A stretch of DNA of 17,338 nt from JBNJDJ01 sp051744845 (GCA_051744845.1 JBNJDJ010000043.1:1-17338), one strand, 5' to 3'; shown: positions 7,480 through 15,465, counted from the stretch's first letter. The notes: generated by a model not told the origin, from the letters alone. Program-made: numbers and translations.

Positions 7480-7500
7480 GTGTATACAATATACAGTGTA
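7476..7500. promoter_or_regulatory. 25-bp imperfect palindrome overlapping the pflB -10, likely operator
   Basis: The arms TACTGTGTATA and TATACAGTGTA face each other across CAA: outer three bases pair, two mismatches follow, then six bases pair. It overlaps the -10 and the start site, where a repressor would block transcription. Its TGTATACA core is shared with the ogt-type operator at 168-181. It does not match the Rex site (TTGTTAA-N4-TTAACAA) expected for some fermentation genes. Confidence 0.55.
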
Positions 7501-7522
7501 CTATATGCTATAGGAGGTAATT

Positions 7523-9733
7523 ATGTTTAATAAAGGAAAATGGACAAAAGATATTAATGTTAAAAATTTTATACAGTTAAATTATAAAAAATATACTAAA
7601 GATGATTCTTTTTTAGAAGATTCATCACAAAGAACTAAAACTCTTTGGAATAAATGTGAAAAATACCTAAAGAAAGAACTAAATAATGGTATTTATAAAG
7701 TTGATACTGAAAACATATCAGGAATAGATAATTTTAGTCCTGGATATATTGATAGGAAAAATGAATTAATTGTTGGGTTACAATCTGATGAACCATTAAA
7801 GCGAATTATCAATCCATTTGGAGGAATTAGAATGGTAACTGGTGCATTAGACCAATATGGTATTCAAACTCCTGAAATCTTAAAACCTTTTTTAAGTGAT
7901 CTAGTTAAGACTCATAACGATGGTGTCTATGACGTATATACTAAACAAATGAGAAAAGCTAGAAAGTGTGGATTATTAACTGGCTTACCTGATGCGTATG
8001 GTAGAGGAAGATTGATTGGAGACTATAGACGTATTGCTTTATATGGTATTGACTATTTAATTAAGATGAAAAAGAAAGATAAAGAAGATATTCAAAGTTT
8101 CGATTTAGAAAAGAAAATTTTAAAAAGTGAAAATCTTAAAAAGCAAATAGAAGCTTTAGAAGCTATTAAGAATATGGCTAGCTCATATGACTATGATATT
8201 TCTGAACCTGCAAAAAATGCTAAAGAAGCTGTTCAACATGTATATTTTGGTTATTTAGCAAGTGTTAAAGAAAACAATGGAGCTGCTATGTCTTTAGGTA
8301 GAGTAAGTACTTTTTTAGATATATATTTTGAAAAAGATCTAAAAGAAGGTACTATAACTGAAAAAGATGCTCAAGAAATAATTGATGATTTTGTAATAAA
8401 ACTTAGATTAGTAAGACACTTACGTACTAAGGAATACAATGAATTATTTGCTGGTGACCCTACTTGGATAACTGAATCTATAGCTGGACTTACAAAGGAT
8501 GAATCTGTTTTAGTTACTAAAACATCTTTTAGATTTTTAAATACTTTGAATACCTTAGGACCTGCACCTGAACCAAATATGACTGTTCTATGGTCTTCTA
8601 AATTACCTCAAGGATTTAAAGAATTTTGTGCTAAATTATCCATTGAAACTGGATCTATTCAATATGAAAATGATGATATAATGAGACCTATTTATGGAGA
8701 TGACTACTCTATTGCTTGTTGTGTATCTCCTATGAGCACAGGTAAAGAAAGCCAATATTTTGGTGCAAGATGCAATTTACCAAAAGCGTTATTAATGTCT
8801 CTAAATGGTGGTATAGATGAAATAAAAGATATCAAAGTTTTTGATAATATTAAAAAAGTTAACTCAAAAAAAGCTTTAGTATTTGAAGTTGTATTAGAAA
8901 AGTATAAAGAAGTTTTATCAAGAGTGGCTAAATTATATGTTGATACAATGAATGTTATTCATTATATGCATGATAAATATGCATATGAAGCAAGTCAACT
9001 AGCATTACATGATTCAGAGATTAAAAGAAATATGGCATTTGGTGTAGCAGGTTTATCTGTTATTGCAGATTCATTAAGCGCTATTAAATATGCTAAAGTA
9101 TATCCTATTTACGAAGATGGATTAATTAAAGACTTTGAAATTGAAGGAGATTTTCCTAAATATGGAAATAATGATGACAGAGTTGATCAAATAGGAATTG
9201 ATATTTTAAAATATTTTATAAGTGAGCTAAGAAAACATAATATTTATAATGATGCTAAACCTACCCTTTCAGTTTTAACTATTACTTCTAATGTTGTATA
9301 TGGTAAAAAAACTGGATCTACTCCAGATGGTAGAAAGCAAGGGGAACCTTTTGCACCAGGAGCAAATCCTATGCATGGTAGAGATAGTAATGGAGCTTTA
9401 GCTTCTTTAAAATCAGTTGCTAAAATTCCATTTGAAAATGTTTGCGAAGATGGTATTTCTAATACTATGACTATTACTCCTAAATCATTAGGAAAAACTA
9501 AAGAACAAAGAATGACTAATTTAGTTAATATTTTAGATGGTTACTTTTTAGATAATGCTCATCATTTAAATGTAAATGTATTAGATAGAAAAAAATTAAT
9601 AGATGCACAAAAGAATCCAGAAAAGTATCCTAATTTAACTATTAGAGTATCAGGATATGCTGTTAATTTTAATAGATTAAACAAAGAACAACAAAATGAA
9701 GTAATTAGTAGAACTTTTCATAAGAAGGTGTAA
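7523..9733 (+). CDS. pflB: formate C-acetyltransferase (pyruvate formate-lyase)
   Basis: 736-residue glycyl radical enzyme converting pyruvate and CoA to acetyl-CoA and formate in the cytoplasm under anaerobic conditions. True PFL rather than another glycyl radical enzyme: it has the adjacent catalytic cysteines in IACCVSPM (C399, C400), the PFL-type FGARCNLPKAL, IHYMHDKYAYEA, SVLTITSNVVYGKKTG and GANPMHGRD blocks, and the C-terminal radical loop RVSGYAV with G711. Length is close to E. coli PflB (759 residues). Start chosen at the ATG five bases after AGGAGG. pflA follows after two bases, making a two-gene operon closed by a strong terminator. The promoter carries an operator-like palindrome. 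Base composition and codon use match the neighbours. Confidence 0.97.
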   Translation: MFNKGKWTKDINVKNFIQLNYKKYTKDDSFLEDSSQRTKTLWNKCEKYLKKELNNGIYKVDTENISGIDNFSPGYIDRKNELIVGLQSDEPLKRIINPFGGIRMVTGALDQYGIQTPEILKPFLSDLVKTHNDGVYDVYTKQMRKARKCGLLTGLPDAYGRGRLIGDYRRIALYGIDYLIKMKKKDKEDIQSFDLEKKILKSENLKKQIEALEAIKNMASSYDYDISEPAKNAKEAVQHVYFGYLASVKENNGAAMSLGRVSTFLDIYFEKDLKEGTITEKDAQEIIDDFVIKLRLVRHLRTKEYNELFAGDPTWITESIAGLTKDESVLVTKTSFRFLNTLNTLGPAPEPNMTVLWSSKLPQGFKEFCAKLSIETGSIQYENDDIMRPIYGDDYSIACCVSPMSTGKESQYFGARCNLPKALLMSLNGGIDEIKDIKVFDNIKKVNSKKALVFEVVLEKYKEVLSRVAKLYVDTMNVIHYMHDKYAYEASQLALHDSEIKRNMAFGVAGLSVIADSLSAIKYAKVYPIYEDGLIKDFEIEGDFPKYGNNDDRVDQIGIDILKYFISELRKHNIYNDAKPTLSVLTITSNVVYGKKTGSTPDGRKQGEPFAPGANPMHGRDSNGALASLKSVAKIPFENVCEDGISNTMTITPKSLGKTKEQRMTNLVNILDGYFLDNAHHLNVNVLDRKKLIDAQKNPEKYPNLTIRVSGYAVNFNRLNKEQQNEVISRTFHKKV

Positions 9734-9735
9734 AC

Positions 9736-10446
9736 ATGAAAGGAAATATTCATTCATTTGAAACTATGGGTTTGTTTGATGGTCCAGGTATTAGAACCGT
9801 AATATTTTTTCAAGGTTGCCCTCTTAGGTGTAGCTATTGCCATAACCCTGATACATGGACTACTAATACTAATAACAAATTTAGTGTTAATGAAGTAGTT
9901 GAAAAAGTCTTAGAATATAAAAACTATTATGATGTTTCAAATGGTGGCGTTACCTTTTCAGGAGGTGAGCCACTTTTACAAACAAAATTTTTAATTAAAG
10001 TTGCAAAGAAATTAAAAAAACATGATATTCATATAGCACTTGATACAAGTGGAATTGGAAAAGGGGATTTTGATGAACTACTGAAATATATTGATTTAGT
10101 TTTATTAGATATTAAACATCCTACTAAAAAAGGGTTTTTTGAAATAACGAAAAGAGATAATTCTTCATTGTTACATTTTATTGATTATTTAAATAAATCA
10201 AATACTTCTGTTTGGATAAGAAATGTAATAGTCAATAATATTAATGATTCAAAAAAATATATTGATAAATTGAAAAAATTTATTAATCAAATTAAAAATG
10301 TTGAAAAAATTGAACTCTTACCTTTCCACAAAATGGGTGAAGAAAAATATAGCAATTTAGATTTAAATTTTCCATTAAAAGATACAGCGGAAACTACTGA
10401 GGCAACAATAAATAAACTTGAAAATTATATTAAGATAGCAAAATAA
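9736..10446 (+). CDS. pflA: pyruvate formate-lyase activating enzyme
   Basis: 236-residue radical SAM enzyme that abstracts hydrogen from the PFL glycine (here G711) to make the glycyl radical. The cluster motif is GCPLRCSYCHNPD with C28, C32 and C35 binding the 4Fe-4S cluster, and the GGEP motif is VTFSGGEPLLQ. The N-terminal FETMGLFDGPGIRTVIFFQG and the later LLDIKHP and LLPFHKMGEEKY are typical of PflA. It lacks the extra ferredoxin-like insert of activases for other glycyl radical enzymes. The start is preceded by AAGAAGGTG within the last pflB codons, so the two genes are translationally linked. Confidence 0.96.
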   Translation: MKGNIHSFETMGLFDGPGIRTVIFFQGCPLRCSYCHNPDTWTTNTNNKFSVNEVVEKVLEYKNYYDVSNGGVTFSGGEPLLQTKFLIKVAKKLKKHDIHIALDTSGIGKGDFDELLKYIDLVLLDIKHPTKKGFFEITKRDNSSLLHFIDYLNKSNTSVWIRNVIVNNINDSKKYIDKLKKFINQIKNVEKIELLPFHKMGEEKYSNLDLNFPLKDTAETTEATINKLENYIKIAK

Positions 10447-10470
10447 AACCTCTATATAAGAGGTTTTATT
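10442..10470. terminator. terminator after pflA, bidirectional
   Basis: Perfect 12-bp stem AATAAAACCTCT / AGAGGTTTTATT with loop ATATA and U-rich tails on both strands. It overlaps the end of the convergent ASCH gene, which stops at 10466. Confidence 0.85.
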
Positions 10471-10933
10471 TATATAATAATTTGAATTTTTCACATATTA
10501 CTAAAATTTCTTCATTAAAATCTTCTCCAATTTTTTTGAATTCTTGAGTAAAATATCTTTTATGAACTTCTCTCCAATATTTAAGACTTCTATCTGCTTC
10601 TCCCTCTATTTTAGCAAATTCTTTACTAACTTCTTTAAATGGCACAATATCTAAATCTATAGTCTTAATAATACATTCAGCTTTTCCACACCAGTTAGTT
10701 ATAATACTTATATCTCCTACTTCAGGAATTTTTTCTCCACTTTTTTCTAATAATTTTTTTGAACTAGCAGTACCGTTTTTATCGCCATTTTTCACTAATT
10801 TTACTAACCTATTTGCATCTTTTTTATTATTTTCAAAATGCTATACATCAAAACTTCTAGTATTATTAATTTTTTTATTTACATCTATAAAATCATTCCA
10901 CATTTTATAAACTGATTTATGATATTTATTCAT
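10466..10933 (-). pseudogene. ASCH-domain protein (YhfF-like) interrupted by an amber codon
   Basis: The full frame starts at ATG 10933 (ribosome binding site AAAAGGAG) and would give 155 residues. Codon 31 is TAG (10843-10841) in SFDV-stop-HFENNKKDANRL. ASCH proteins of the YhfF type have a conserved Trp here (aW-FG), and TGG to TAG is one base change. Beyond it the domain is well kept: NGTASS, IPEVGDISIITNW, IIKTIDLDIVPFKEVSKEFA, EGEADRSLKYWREVH and ILVICEKFKLLY. ASCH domains bind RNA or nucleotides and resemble PUA domains; the cellular role is uncertain. A downstream GTG at 10795 could start a 109-residue fragment but has no ribosome binding site. Most likely a recent nonsense pseudogene. 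Confidence 0.8.
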
Positions 10934-10954
10934 ATTACTCCTTTTAAAAATTTA

Positions 10955-11380
10955 TTATTCTATTCGAACAATACATTCATCACTTTTCCATAATGTAGTT
11001 TTTACATTAAATTTATAATTTTTATCTATTGCTTTTATCATACCTTCCAAAGGATTTAAGCAATAAATCTTACACGGACTACATACTCCATTTTTCTTAG
11101 CTAAATTATATAATTTACAATTTTTAGTTTTGAATATATTATTATTACCTATTTTTTCCCATTTAGCACAATCAAAAATTTGATTTGTCCAATTAAATGC
11201 TTGGGATATTGTTTCAATTTTAAATTTTTTTACAATAAATTTGCCACTAATCTGACTTTTTACCTTTTTTTCTTTTAAAATATTATCAAGTTTACCACTT
11301 TTGTTGTAAAAGTTGATTGAGTCAACTAATTGATTAGTATAAATATTTTGTAAAACTTTTAATCTTAATTCTGAATTCAT
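10955..11380 (-). CDS. small cysteine-rich protein, possibly of the ATC hydrolase-like group
   Basis: 141 residues from the ATG at 11380, chosen because AAGGAGGA lies just upstream; a frame extending to 11431 has no such site. The C-terminal half is Cys-rich: NCKLYNLAKKNGVCSPCKIY with C88, C100 and C103, then C107 (KIYCLNPLEG), with further Cys at 71 and 136 in LWKSDECIV. The C-x-x-x-x-AK--G-C--C---C order and the final TLW-x-x-D-x-C resemble L-2-amino-thiazoline-4-carboxylate hydrolase-like and related DUF6125-type proteins. That link is tentative; a metal- or ligand-binding sensor is also possible. The gene sits between the ASCH pseudogene and the sigma factor gene, with a perfect palindrome 49 bases upstream of its start. 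Confidence 0.55.
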   Translation of the reverse strand: MNSELRLKVLQNIYTNQLVDSINFYNKSGKLDNILKEKKVKSQISGKFIVKKFKIETISQAFNWTNQIFDCAKWEKIGNNNIFKTKNCKLYNLAKKNGVCSPCKIYCLNPLEGMIKAIDKNYKFNVKTTLWKSDECIVRIE

Positions 11381-11428
11381 AAAATTCCTCCTTATTCTCT
11401 TTAAATTTACACATTTATTTTTTCCCTT

Positions 11429-11442
11429 CACTAATATTAGTG
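11429..11442. promoter_or_regulatory. perfect 14-bp palindrome upstream of the Cys-rich protein gene
   Basis: CACTAATATTAGTG is self-complementary and lies between the sigma factor gene and the ATG at 11380, in the place of a promoter or operator. Its regulator is unknown. Confidence 0.4.
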
Positions 11443-11468
11443 TTAAATTTTTAAAAAGTGTGACATCT

Positions 11469-12155
11469 TTAGAGGAATTTTTTCCAAAATTTTTTTCTAG
11501 GTATTATTTTTTCTGATATTTGAAAAAAACTAATATTGTTGTTTATATTTTTTATTTTTTTATATTCTTTATCTAAATCTATATTTTCAACTTGTTTTTT
11601 TATTCTGCACCTACAATCACCGTCAGGATTAAAAAGAATACACTGATCATTTAAAAAATTTTCTAATTTCATTTTACTCCGCGAGTTAATTTTCCTAATA
11701 TTTGCTTCTTTTTTTCCTATTATTTCAGCAATTTCCTTATAAGGTAGTTGAGCAATTTCTCTAAATATATAGATTAATCTTTTTTCATTATCTAAACAAT
11801 GCAATGTACCTGTTAAACATTTATCACATTGATTTTTAACCCATATGTTTTTATTATAATTAACCTTATGTGGAATTCTTAAGTCTGGTCCGTCAAAACA
11901 TTCTTTTAAATAGGATGTACTATATTTTTTTTCATTTCTTGAATACTTTATTATTACTCTATAAGCTATTTTATATATCCATGTGGATAATTTCGACTTT
12001 TTTTCAAAACTATCTAAACTTTGTAATACTTCTAACCATACTTCTTGAGAAGCTTCTTTAGCTATATCTTTATTTCTAATCATTTTAAAGCATAAACTAG
12101 ATACTAACGTACCATATTTTTTTATAATTTCTTTTTTTGATAATTTTTCTTCCAT
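11469..12155 (-). CDS. ECF-like RNA polymerase sigma factor with Cys-rich linker and tail
   Basis: 228 residues. Sigma region 2 lies at about 11-75 (ASQEVWLEVLQSLDSFEKKS, LSTWIYKIAYRVI), with the typical E-DV-Q-like turn and TW-Y-IA motif. Region 4 lies at about 118-167 (DNEKRLIYIFREIAQLPYKE, IAEIIGKKEANIRKINSRSK), a helix-turn-helix for -35 recognition. Unlike plain ECF factors it has cysteines C110, C113 and C120 just before region 4 and C172, C181 and C183 in a C-terminal extension (QCILFNPDGDCRCR). These six suggest a built-in zinc or redox switch; this is inference. The start follows AAGGAG, nine bases after a small membrane protein gene in the same operon, which has no recognisable anti-sigma domain. 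Confidence 0.82.
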   Translation of the reverse strand: MEEKLSKKEIIKKYGTLVSSLCFKMIRNKDIAKEASQEVWLEVLQSLDSFEKKSKLSTWIYKIAYRVIIKYSRNEKKYSTSYLKECFDGPDLRIPHKVNYNKNIWVKNQCDKCLTGTLHCLDNEKRLIYIFREIAQLPYKEIAEIIGKKEANIRKINSRSKMKLENFLNDQCILFNPDGDCRCRIKKQVENIDLDKEYKKIKNINNNISFFQISEKIIPRKKFWKKFL

Positions 12156-12163
12156 TTTACTCC

Positions 12164-12436
12164 TTAACTAAATTTTCCTAAAAGCTCAAATAGATATGAG
12201 GATATAATTAAGTTACCATATACATATAATAAAAATACAGTTAAAAAAATTCCAACTTTTTTTCTATGGTTCAAACATTTAGTATTTTTATCTAATTTAA
12301 TTGAGAAAGAGTTTGGAATAAAAAAATAAGTTATTGATTCTAAAAAATCTTCTCTAGAATCAAATAATTTATAAAAAGCAATCTTTAAAATATCTTTTGA
12401 TAATATTAAAACTATAATTAATAATAACAAATACAT
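12164..12436 (-). CDS. small two-helix membrane protein of unknown function
   Basis: 90 residues with one hydrophobic N-terminal segment (MYLLLLIIVLILSKDILKIA), a polar middle containing SFSIKLDKNTKCLNHRKK, and a second membrane helix VGIFLTVFLLYVYGNLIISS. The charge distribution places the 45-residue middle, with its single Cys and His, on one side of the membrane, probably cytoplasmic. The start is supported by AAGGTGAT. It lies 12 bases after the AlkD-like gene and nine before the sigma factor gene, so it is expressed with them. The position suggests it could tether or sense for the sigma factor, but no anti-sigma motif (H-x3-C-x2-C) is present. I do not recognise the family. Confidence 0.6.
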   Translation of the reverse strand: MYLLLLIIVLILSKDILKIAFYKLFDSREDFLESITYFFIPNSFSIKLDKNTKCLNHRKKVGIFLTVFLLYVYGNLIISSYLFELLGKFS

Positions 12437-12448
12437 CTAATCACCTTA

Positions 12449-13135
12449 CTAAATTCCTTCCTTATTAATAAATTTTGATCCTTCTCTTTTGCTCAAATTC
12501 GATAGTGTATTATTTTCTATAAATTTTTTAACTGCTTTTGGATCTGTTTTAGAATATTCTCTTAAAGCCCATCCTATTGCTTTTTGTATAAAAAATTCAT
12601 CAATATCTTTTAATCTTTTAATTATATTAAATAATAAATCCACATCAGTATCTTCTTTATAAGCTAATTGAAAAAGTATAGTTGTTCTTTGAAGCCAAAT
12701 ATTACCTGAATTTATCCATTTTTCTATAATATCATTTTTATTTTTTGGAAATTTTTCAAAATATTTTCCAACTAATTTTTTTGAGATTCTATCAATAGTA
12801 TCCCACCATGATTTATTTTTTATCATATATTCTAATAATATAATAATTTCTTCCTCAAACTCTTTAGAATATTTTTCTAAAAGTTCCATTGCAAAATATT
12901 GAAATTCTCTTTCATCTTTTTCCCAAAGTTCTTTAATTATCTGATTAATATTTTCATATTTGGGTCTGTTATTTTTGCTTTTATACTTATTAACAGCTTT
13001 TCTTCGTTCATTTGCTTTTGTACCAAAAAATTCAAATTTATTTCTCATATATTTACTTTGCTTTTTACTATAATTTTTATTAGCTATCTTTGTTAATGAT
13101 AAATTAATTTCTTTTATATATTCATTATTATCCAT
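12449..13135 (-). CDS. DNA alkylation repair enzyme, AlkD-like HEAT-repeat glycosylase
   Basis: 228 residues, all helical, matching AlkD (about 235 residues). The residues that line the DNA groove in Bacillus cereus AlkD have counterparts: KSWWDTID (W110/W111, D115), IWLQRTTILFQL (R150) and FFIQKAIGWALREYSKTDPK (W189, R192), the last being the family signature. Family role: excision of positively charged N3- and N7-alkylated purines from DNA without base flipping. The start follows GGGAGATTT. It is the first gene of an operon with the small membrane protein and the sigma factor, and ends at TAG. With the ogt-type gene at the left end this is the second alkylation repair gene in the window. 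Confidence 0.88.
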   Translation of the reverse strand: MDNNEYIKEINLSLTKIANKNYSKKQSKYMRNKFEFFGTKANERRKAVNKYKSKNNRPKYENINQIIKELWEKDEREFQYFAMELLEKYSKEFEEEIIILLEYMIKNKSWWDTIDRISKKLVGKYFEKFPKNKNDIIEKWINSGNIWLQRTTILFQLAYKEDTDVDLLFNIIKRLKDIDEFFIQKAIGWALREYSKTDPKAVKKFIENNTLSNLSKREGSKFINKEGI

Positions 13136-13463
13136 AAATCTCCCACTTTTATATTAAAGTTATTTTAAATTTATTAAAAAAATGATTTTTAAAGTTAATT
13201 AAATAATTCTCTAGATAAAGTTTCTTTATCAAATTCATGTTATTTGATAGATCAAACTTTTAAATATTTTTTTACTTTTTTCTTTAAACAAGAAATAGTT
13301 ATTTTAAGTAATATTGTTTATCATAAATAAACTCTATCAAATCCATTTCTAACAAAACATATAGTATCTATTTTTTACCCAGATTCTAATTCAAGTATAT
13401 TAAATTATTCTTATCTTAAATATTCTAAAGGATTATCTATAGTAAAAATTAATATAGGTCCTA
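13136..13463 (-). pseudogene. eroded gene remnant downstream of the flavodoxin-like gene
   Basis: No intact gene occupies this stretch. On the minus strand, directly after the flavodoxin stop, one frame (13461 to 13321) reads PILIFTIDNPLEYLR, stop, E, stop, FNILELESG, stop, then KIDTICFVRNGFDRVYL, stop. The same frame later contains HEFDKETLSRELFN. The pieces look like protein but are broken by several TAA/TGA codons, as expected for an old pseudogene. The family is not recognised. The part next to 13136 is the AT-rich leader of the AlkD-like gene. Confidence 0.4.
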
Positions 13464-13931
13464 TCATCTTAAGGTTTTTATTTTTTCTGCAAACTTTTTT
13501 GCTTTTAAAATATCTTTTTCATTAGGTCTATTTTTATTTATTCCACCGAAAATATATTTTATAAAACTATAACTCATAAAACCTTTGCAAATAAATTCAT
13601 CTAAAATAATAAATCCTTTATTATTTAATTTATCTTTTAGATCTTTGTGCATTTTTTTATATCTAATACTTGCTGTAGAAAAGATAAATGCTTTTTTATT
13701 TCTTTGGAAATTCAATTTATCAATTAATTTAAATAAACTAATATGATGTTTTCCATTATATATTCCTGAACCAAATCCTATAATTTCAAAATCATTAATA
13801 TCTTTATTATTGACTTCTTCTGGACTTTTAATTATAGCATTTAATTTTTCAGATATGGTTTTAGCAATTTTCAAAGTATTTTTGTGATGTATCGATTTAC
13901 ATATAATTAAAACTTTGCTATTATTTTTCAT
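13464..13931 (-). CDS. flavodoxin-like protein
   Basis: 155 residues with the fold order of flavodoxins: strand KVLIICKSI with phosphate loop SIHHKNTLKIAKTI (13-26), the usual (H)H-x-NT-x-K-IA FMN loop, then IIGFGSGIYNGKHH, the strand KKAFIFSTASI, and helix KMHKDLKDKLNNKGFIILDE. The ending FGGINKNRPNEKDILKAKKF is typical of the flavodoxin_5-like group, which carries electrons or acts as an FMN-dependent reductase. The loop after STASI lacks the usual G-x-x-x-x-H, so FMN binding may differ. Start supported by AAAGGTATAAATG; stop is TGA. It is the last gene of a four-gene operon. Confidence 0.82.
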   Translation of the reverse strand: MKNNSKVLIICKSIHHKNTLKIAKTISEKLNAIIKSPEEVNNKDINDFEIIGFGSGIYNGKHHISLFKLIDKLNFQRNKKAFIFSTASIRYKKMHKDLKDKLNNKGFIILDEFICKGFMSYSFIKYIFGGINKNRPNEKDILKAKKFAEKIKTLR

Positions 13932-13957
13932 TTATACCTTTCATTTTTTTATAGTTT

Positions 13958-14743
13958 TTAATTCTTTGTCTTTAATTTAATAAATAATTCAGTTTTTTGC
14001 CCTAAGTTTATTAAACCACATTTTCTATACATTTCTTTAGCTGTATCTGAATCATCTGTTATTAAATACAAATACTTTATACTTTTATTTTTTAAATATT
14101 TCATTAAGTATTTTAACATACTAGTTCCAAAACCTTTTCTTTGATATTTCTTTATAATATCAAAATCTTCTATTTTAGCTATATCTTCACCTAGCATCAA
14201 TTCACAATTACCAATAGGTTTATCTTTATTATAACATACAAAAAATCTTAAATTAGATTTTGAATTTTCATATACTTCTTTTTTTCTATTTATTCTTTTT
14301 TTAGCAAATTTTTCTCCCATTATATCCTTATTGGCAATAATATCAACTTTTATACCATCTTCTAAAATTTGATTGTTATTAGCAATTTTTATTTTACTAT
14401 TTTTATTATCATTTAATTTTTTATATTTATCTGTAGCAATATACATATAATTATATTTAGTAACTTCTATATTATAATTTAATTTATTAATTATATTTTC
14501 GTCTACTGAAAAATTCATTTCGAACCTTAGAAACTCTTTATTTAATTTTTTATTTAATTGAATTTCTTTGTCTATTAAATTAATCACTTTTTTATCAGAA
14601 ATAGTATCTTTTATCAAAGTAAAATTATGCATATGCATATTGGGAAGTTTTTTATCTCTAAATCTAATATAATCTTTAGTTTCTTCTACTTTACTAAAAT
14701 TTCTTACATATTTAATTTCCATTTCTTTTAATTTTTTAAACAT
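13958..14743 (-). CDS. GNAT-family N-acetyltransferase with a GNAT-like N-terminal half
   Basis: 261 residues. The C-terminal half is a GNAT domain: FFVCYNKDKPIGNCELMLGE, then AKIEDFDIIKKYQRKGFGTS with the acetyl-CoA loop QRKGFG (201-206), and IKYLYLITDDSDTAKEMYRK followed by CGLI. The N-terminal 125 residues (MHNFTLIKD, FLRFEMNFSVDENIINKLNY, EVTKYNYMYIATD) resemble the degenerate N-terminal domain of two-domain GNAT proteins from Clostridia. It transfers an acetyl group from acetyl-CoA to an unknown acceptor. The first ATG is preferred, since GGAGTTAAA precedes it; another Met is at residue 8. Gaps of 26 and 19 bases to its neighbours indicate one operon. Confidence 0.83.
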   Translation of the reverse strand: MFKKLKEMEIKYVRNFSKVEETKDYIRFRDKKLPNMHMHNFTLIKDTISDKKVINLIDKEIQLNKKLNKEFLRFEMNFSVDENIINKLNYNIEVTKYNYMYIATDKYKKLNDNKNSKIKIANNNQILEDGIKVDIIANKDIMGEKFAKKRINRKKEVYENSKSNLRFFVCYNKDKPIGNCELMLGEDIAKIEDFDIIKKYQRKGFGTSMLKYLMKYLKNKSIKYLYLITDDSDTAKEMYRKCGLINLGQKTELFIKLKTKN

Positions 14744-14762
14744 TTTAACTCCATTTCTAAAT

Positions 14763-15449
14763 TTATAATAATTTTTTTCTTATTTTATTAATTATTTTCT
14801 CATTTATTCCAATAGCTTTAAGATATTCACCAAAAGAACCATATTTTACTTTCAAAAGTTTTAAAGTTTTTCTCATATAATCTGGTTTTGATCTTCCTAC
14901 CCAATTATCTAATTTTGGATTTTGATTTCTAAACTTTTCAAGTAACTCATGTAAAAAAGTATCTGAAACTTGATAATCTACAATTATTTCTTTTTCAGGT
15001 ACTTGACAAATACCTAAGATTATTGCACTAACTATTCCAGTTCTATCTTTTCCAATAGCGCAATGATACAATACACTAGATTTAGATTTAGAAATAATTT
15101 TTAAAATTTTTCTAATTGTATTTGCTTCCTCCATCATTTTTAAATATGTATAAGGAATATCTTTTTCTTTATCAGAAATTCCATTACCATTCTTAAAAGA
15201 AACATTATAATAATTGAAATCTTTTTTTTCTTTAAAAAAACTTGGCTTAAACTCAGCTTCTTTTCTTGTCCGTAGATCAATAACACAGCCAATATTTAAT
15301 GATTTCAAAGTATTTATCTCTTCAAAAGTTAAATTTGATGGATAATCACTCCTAATAATATTCCCATAGGCAGTATAAATATTGTCTTTTACTGTATAGC
15401 CTCCAAGATCTCTCATATTATATTGTGAATTTACTGCATATCTTTTCAT
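14763..15449 (-). CDS. tyrosine phosphatase (Y_phosphatase3 family)
   Basis: 228 residues. The family pattern is complete: N-terminal NMRDLGGY (11-18), IIRSDYPSNLT (31-41), VIDLRTRKEAE (56-66), and the catalytic P-loop HCAIGKDRTG (129-138) with nucleophile C130 and R136. The Lys-Asp in the loop (GKDRTG) is typical of this group, whose members dephosphorylate phosphotyrosine and sometimes phosphoinositides; the substrate here is unknown. The C-terminal helices (PDYMRKTLKLLKVKYGSFGE, YLKAIGI) match the usual substrate-cap end. Start supported by AAGGAGGGA. It sits 16 bases after the metallo-hydrolase gene and is followed by the GNAT gene. Confidence 0.92.
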   Translation of the reverse strand: MKRYAVNSQYNMRDLGGYTVKDNIYTAYGNIIRSDYPSNLTFEEINTLKSLNIGCVIDLRTRKEAEFKPSFFKEKKDFNYYNVSFKNGNGISDKEKDIPYTYLKMMEEANTIRKILKIISKSKSSVLYHCAIGKDRTGIVSAIILGICQVPEKEIIVDYQVSDTFLHELLEKFRNQNPKLDNWVGRSKPDYMRKTLKLLKVKYGSFGEYLKAIGINEKIINKIRKKLL

Positions 15450-15465
15450 TAAATCCCTCCTTGAT

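Noticed and set aside
7476..7500. Possible LexA (SOS) box at pflB because of CTGT and ACAG ends
   Set aside because: The spacing between CTG and CAG is 13 rather than 10, and Firmicutes LexA uses a different consensus.
11870..13096. Two short plus-strand open frames opposite the sigma factor and AlkD-like genes
   Set aside because: Antisense shadows of well recognised genes, without ribosome binding sites.
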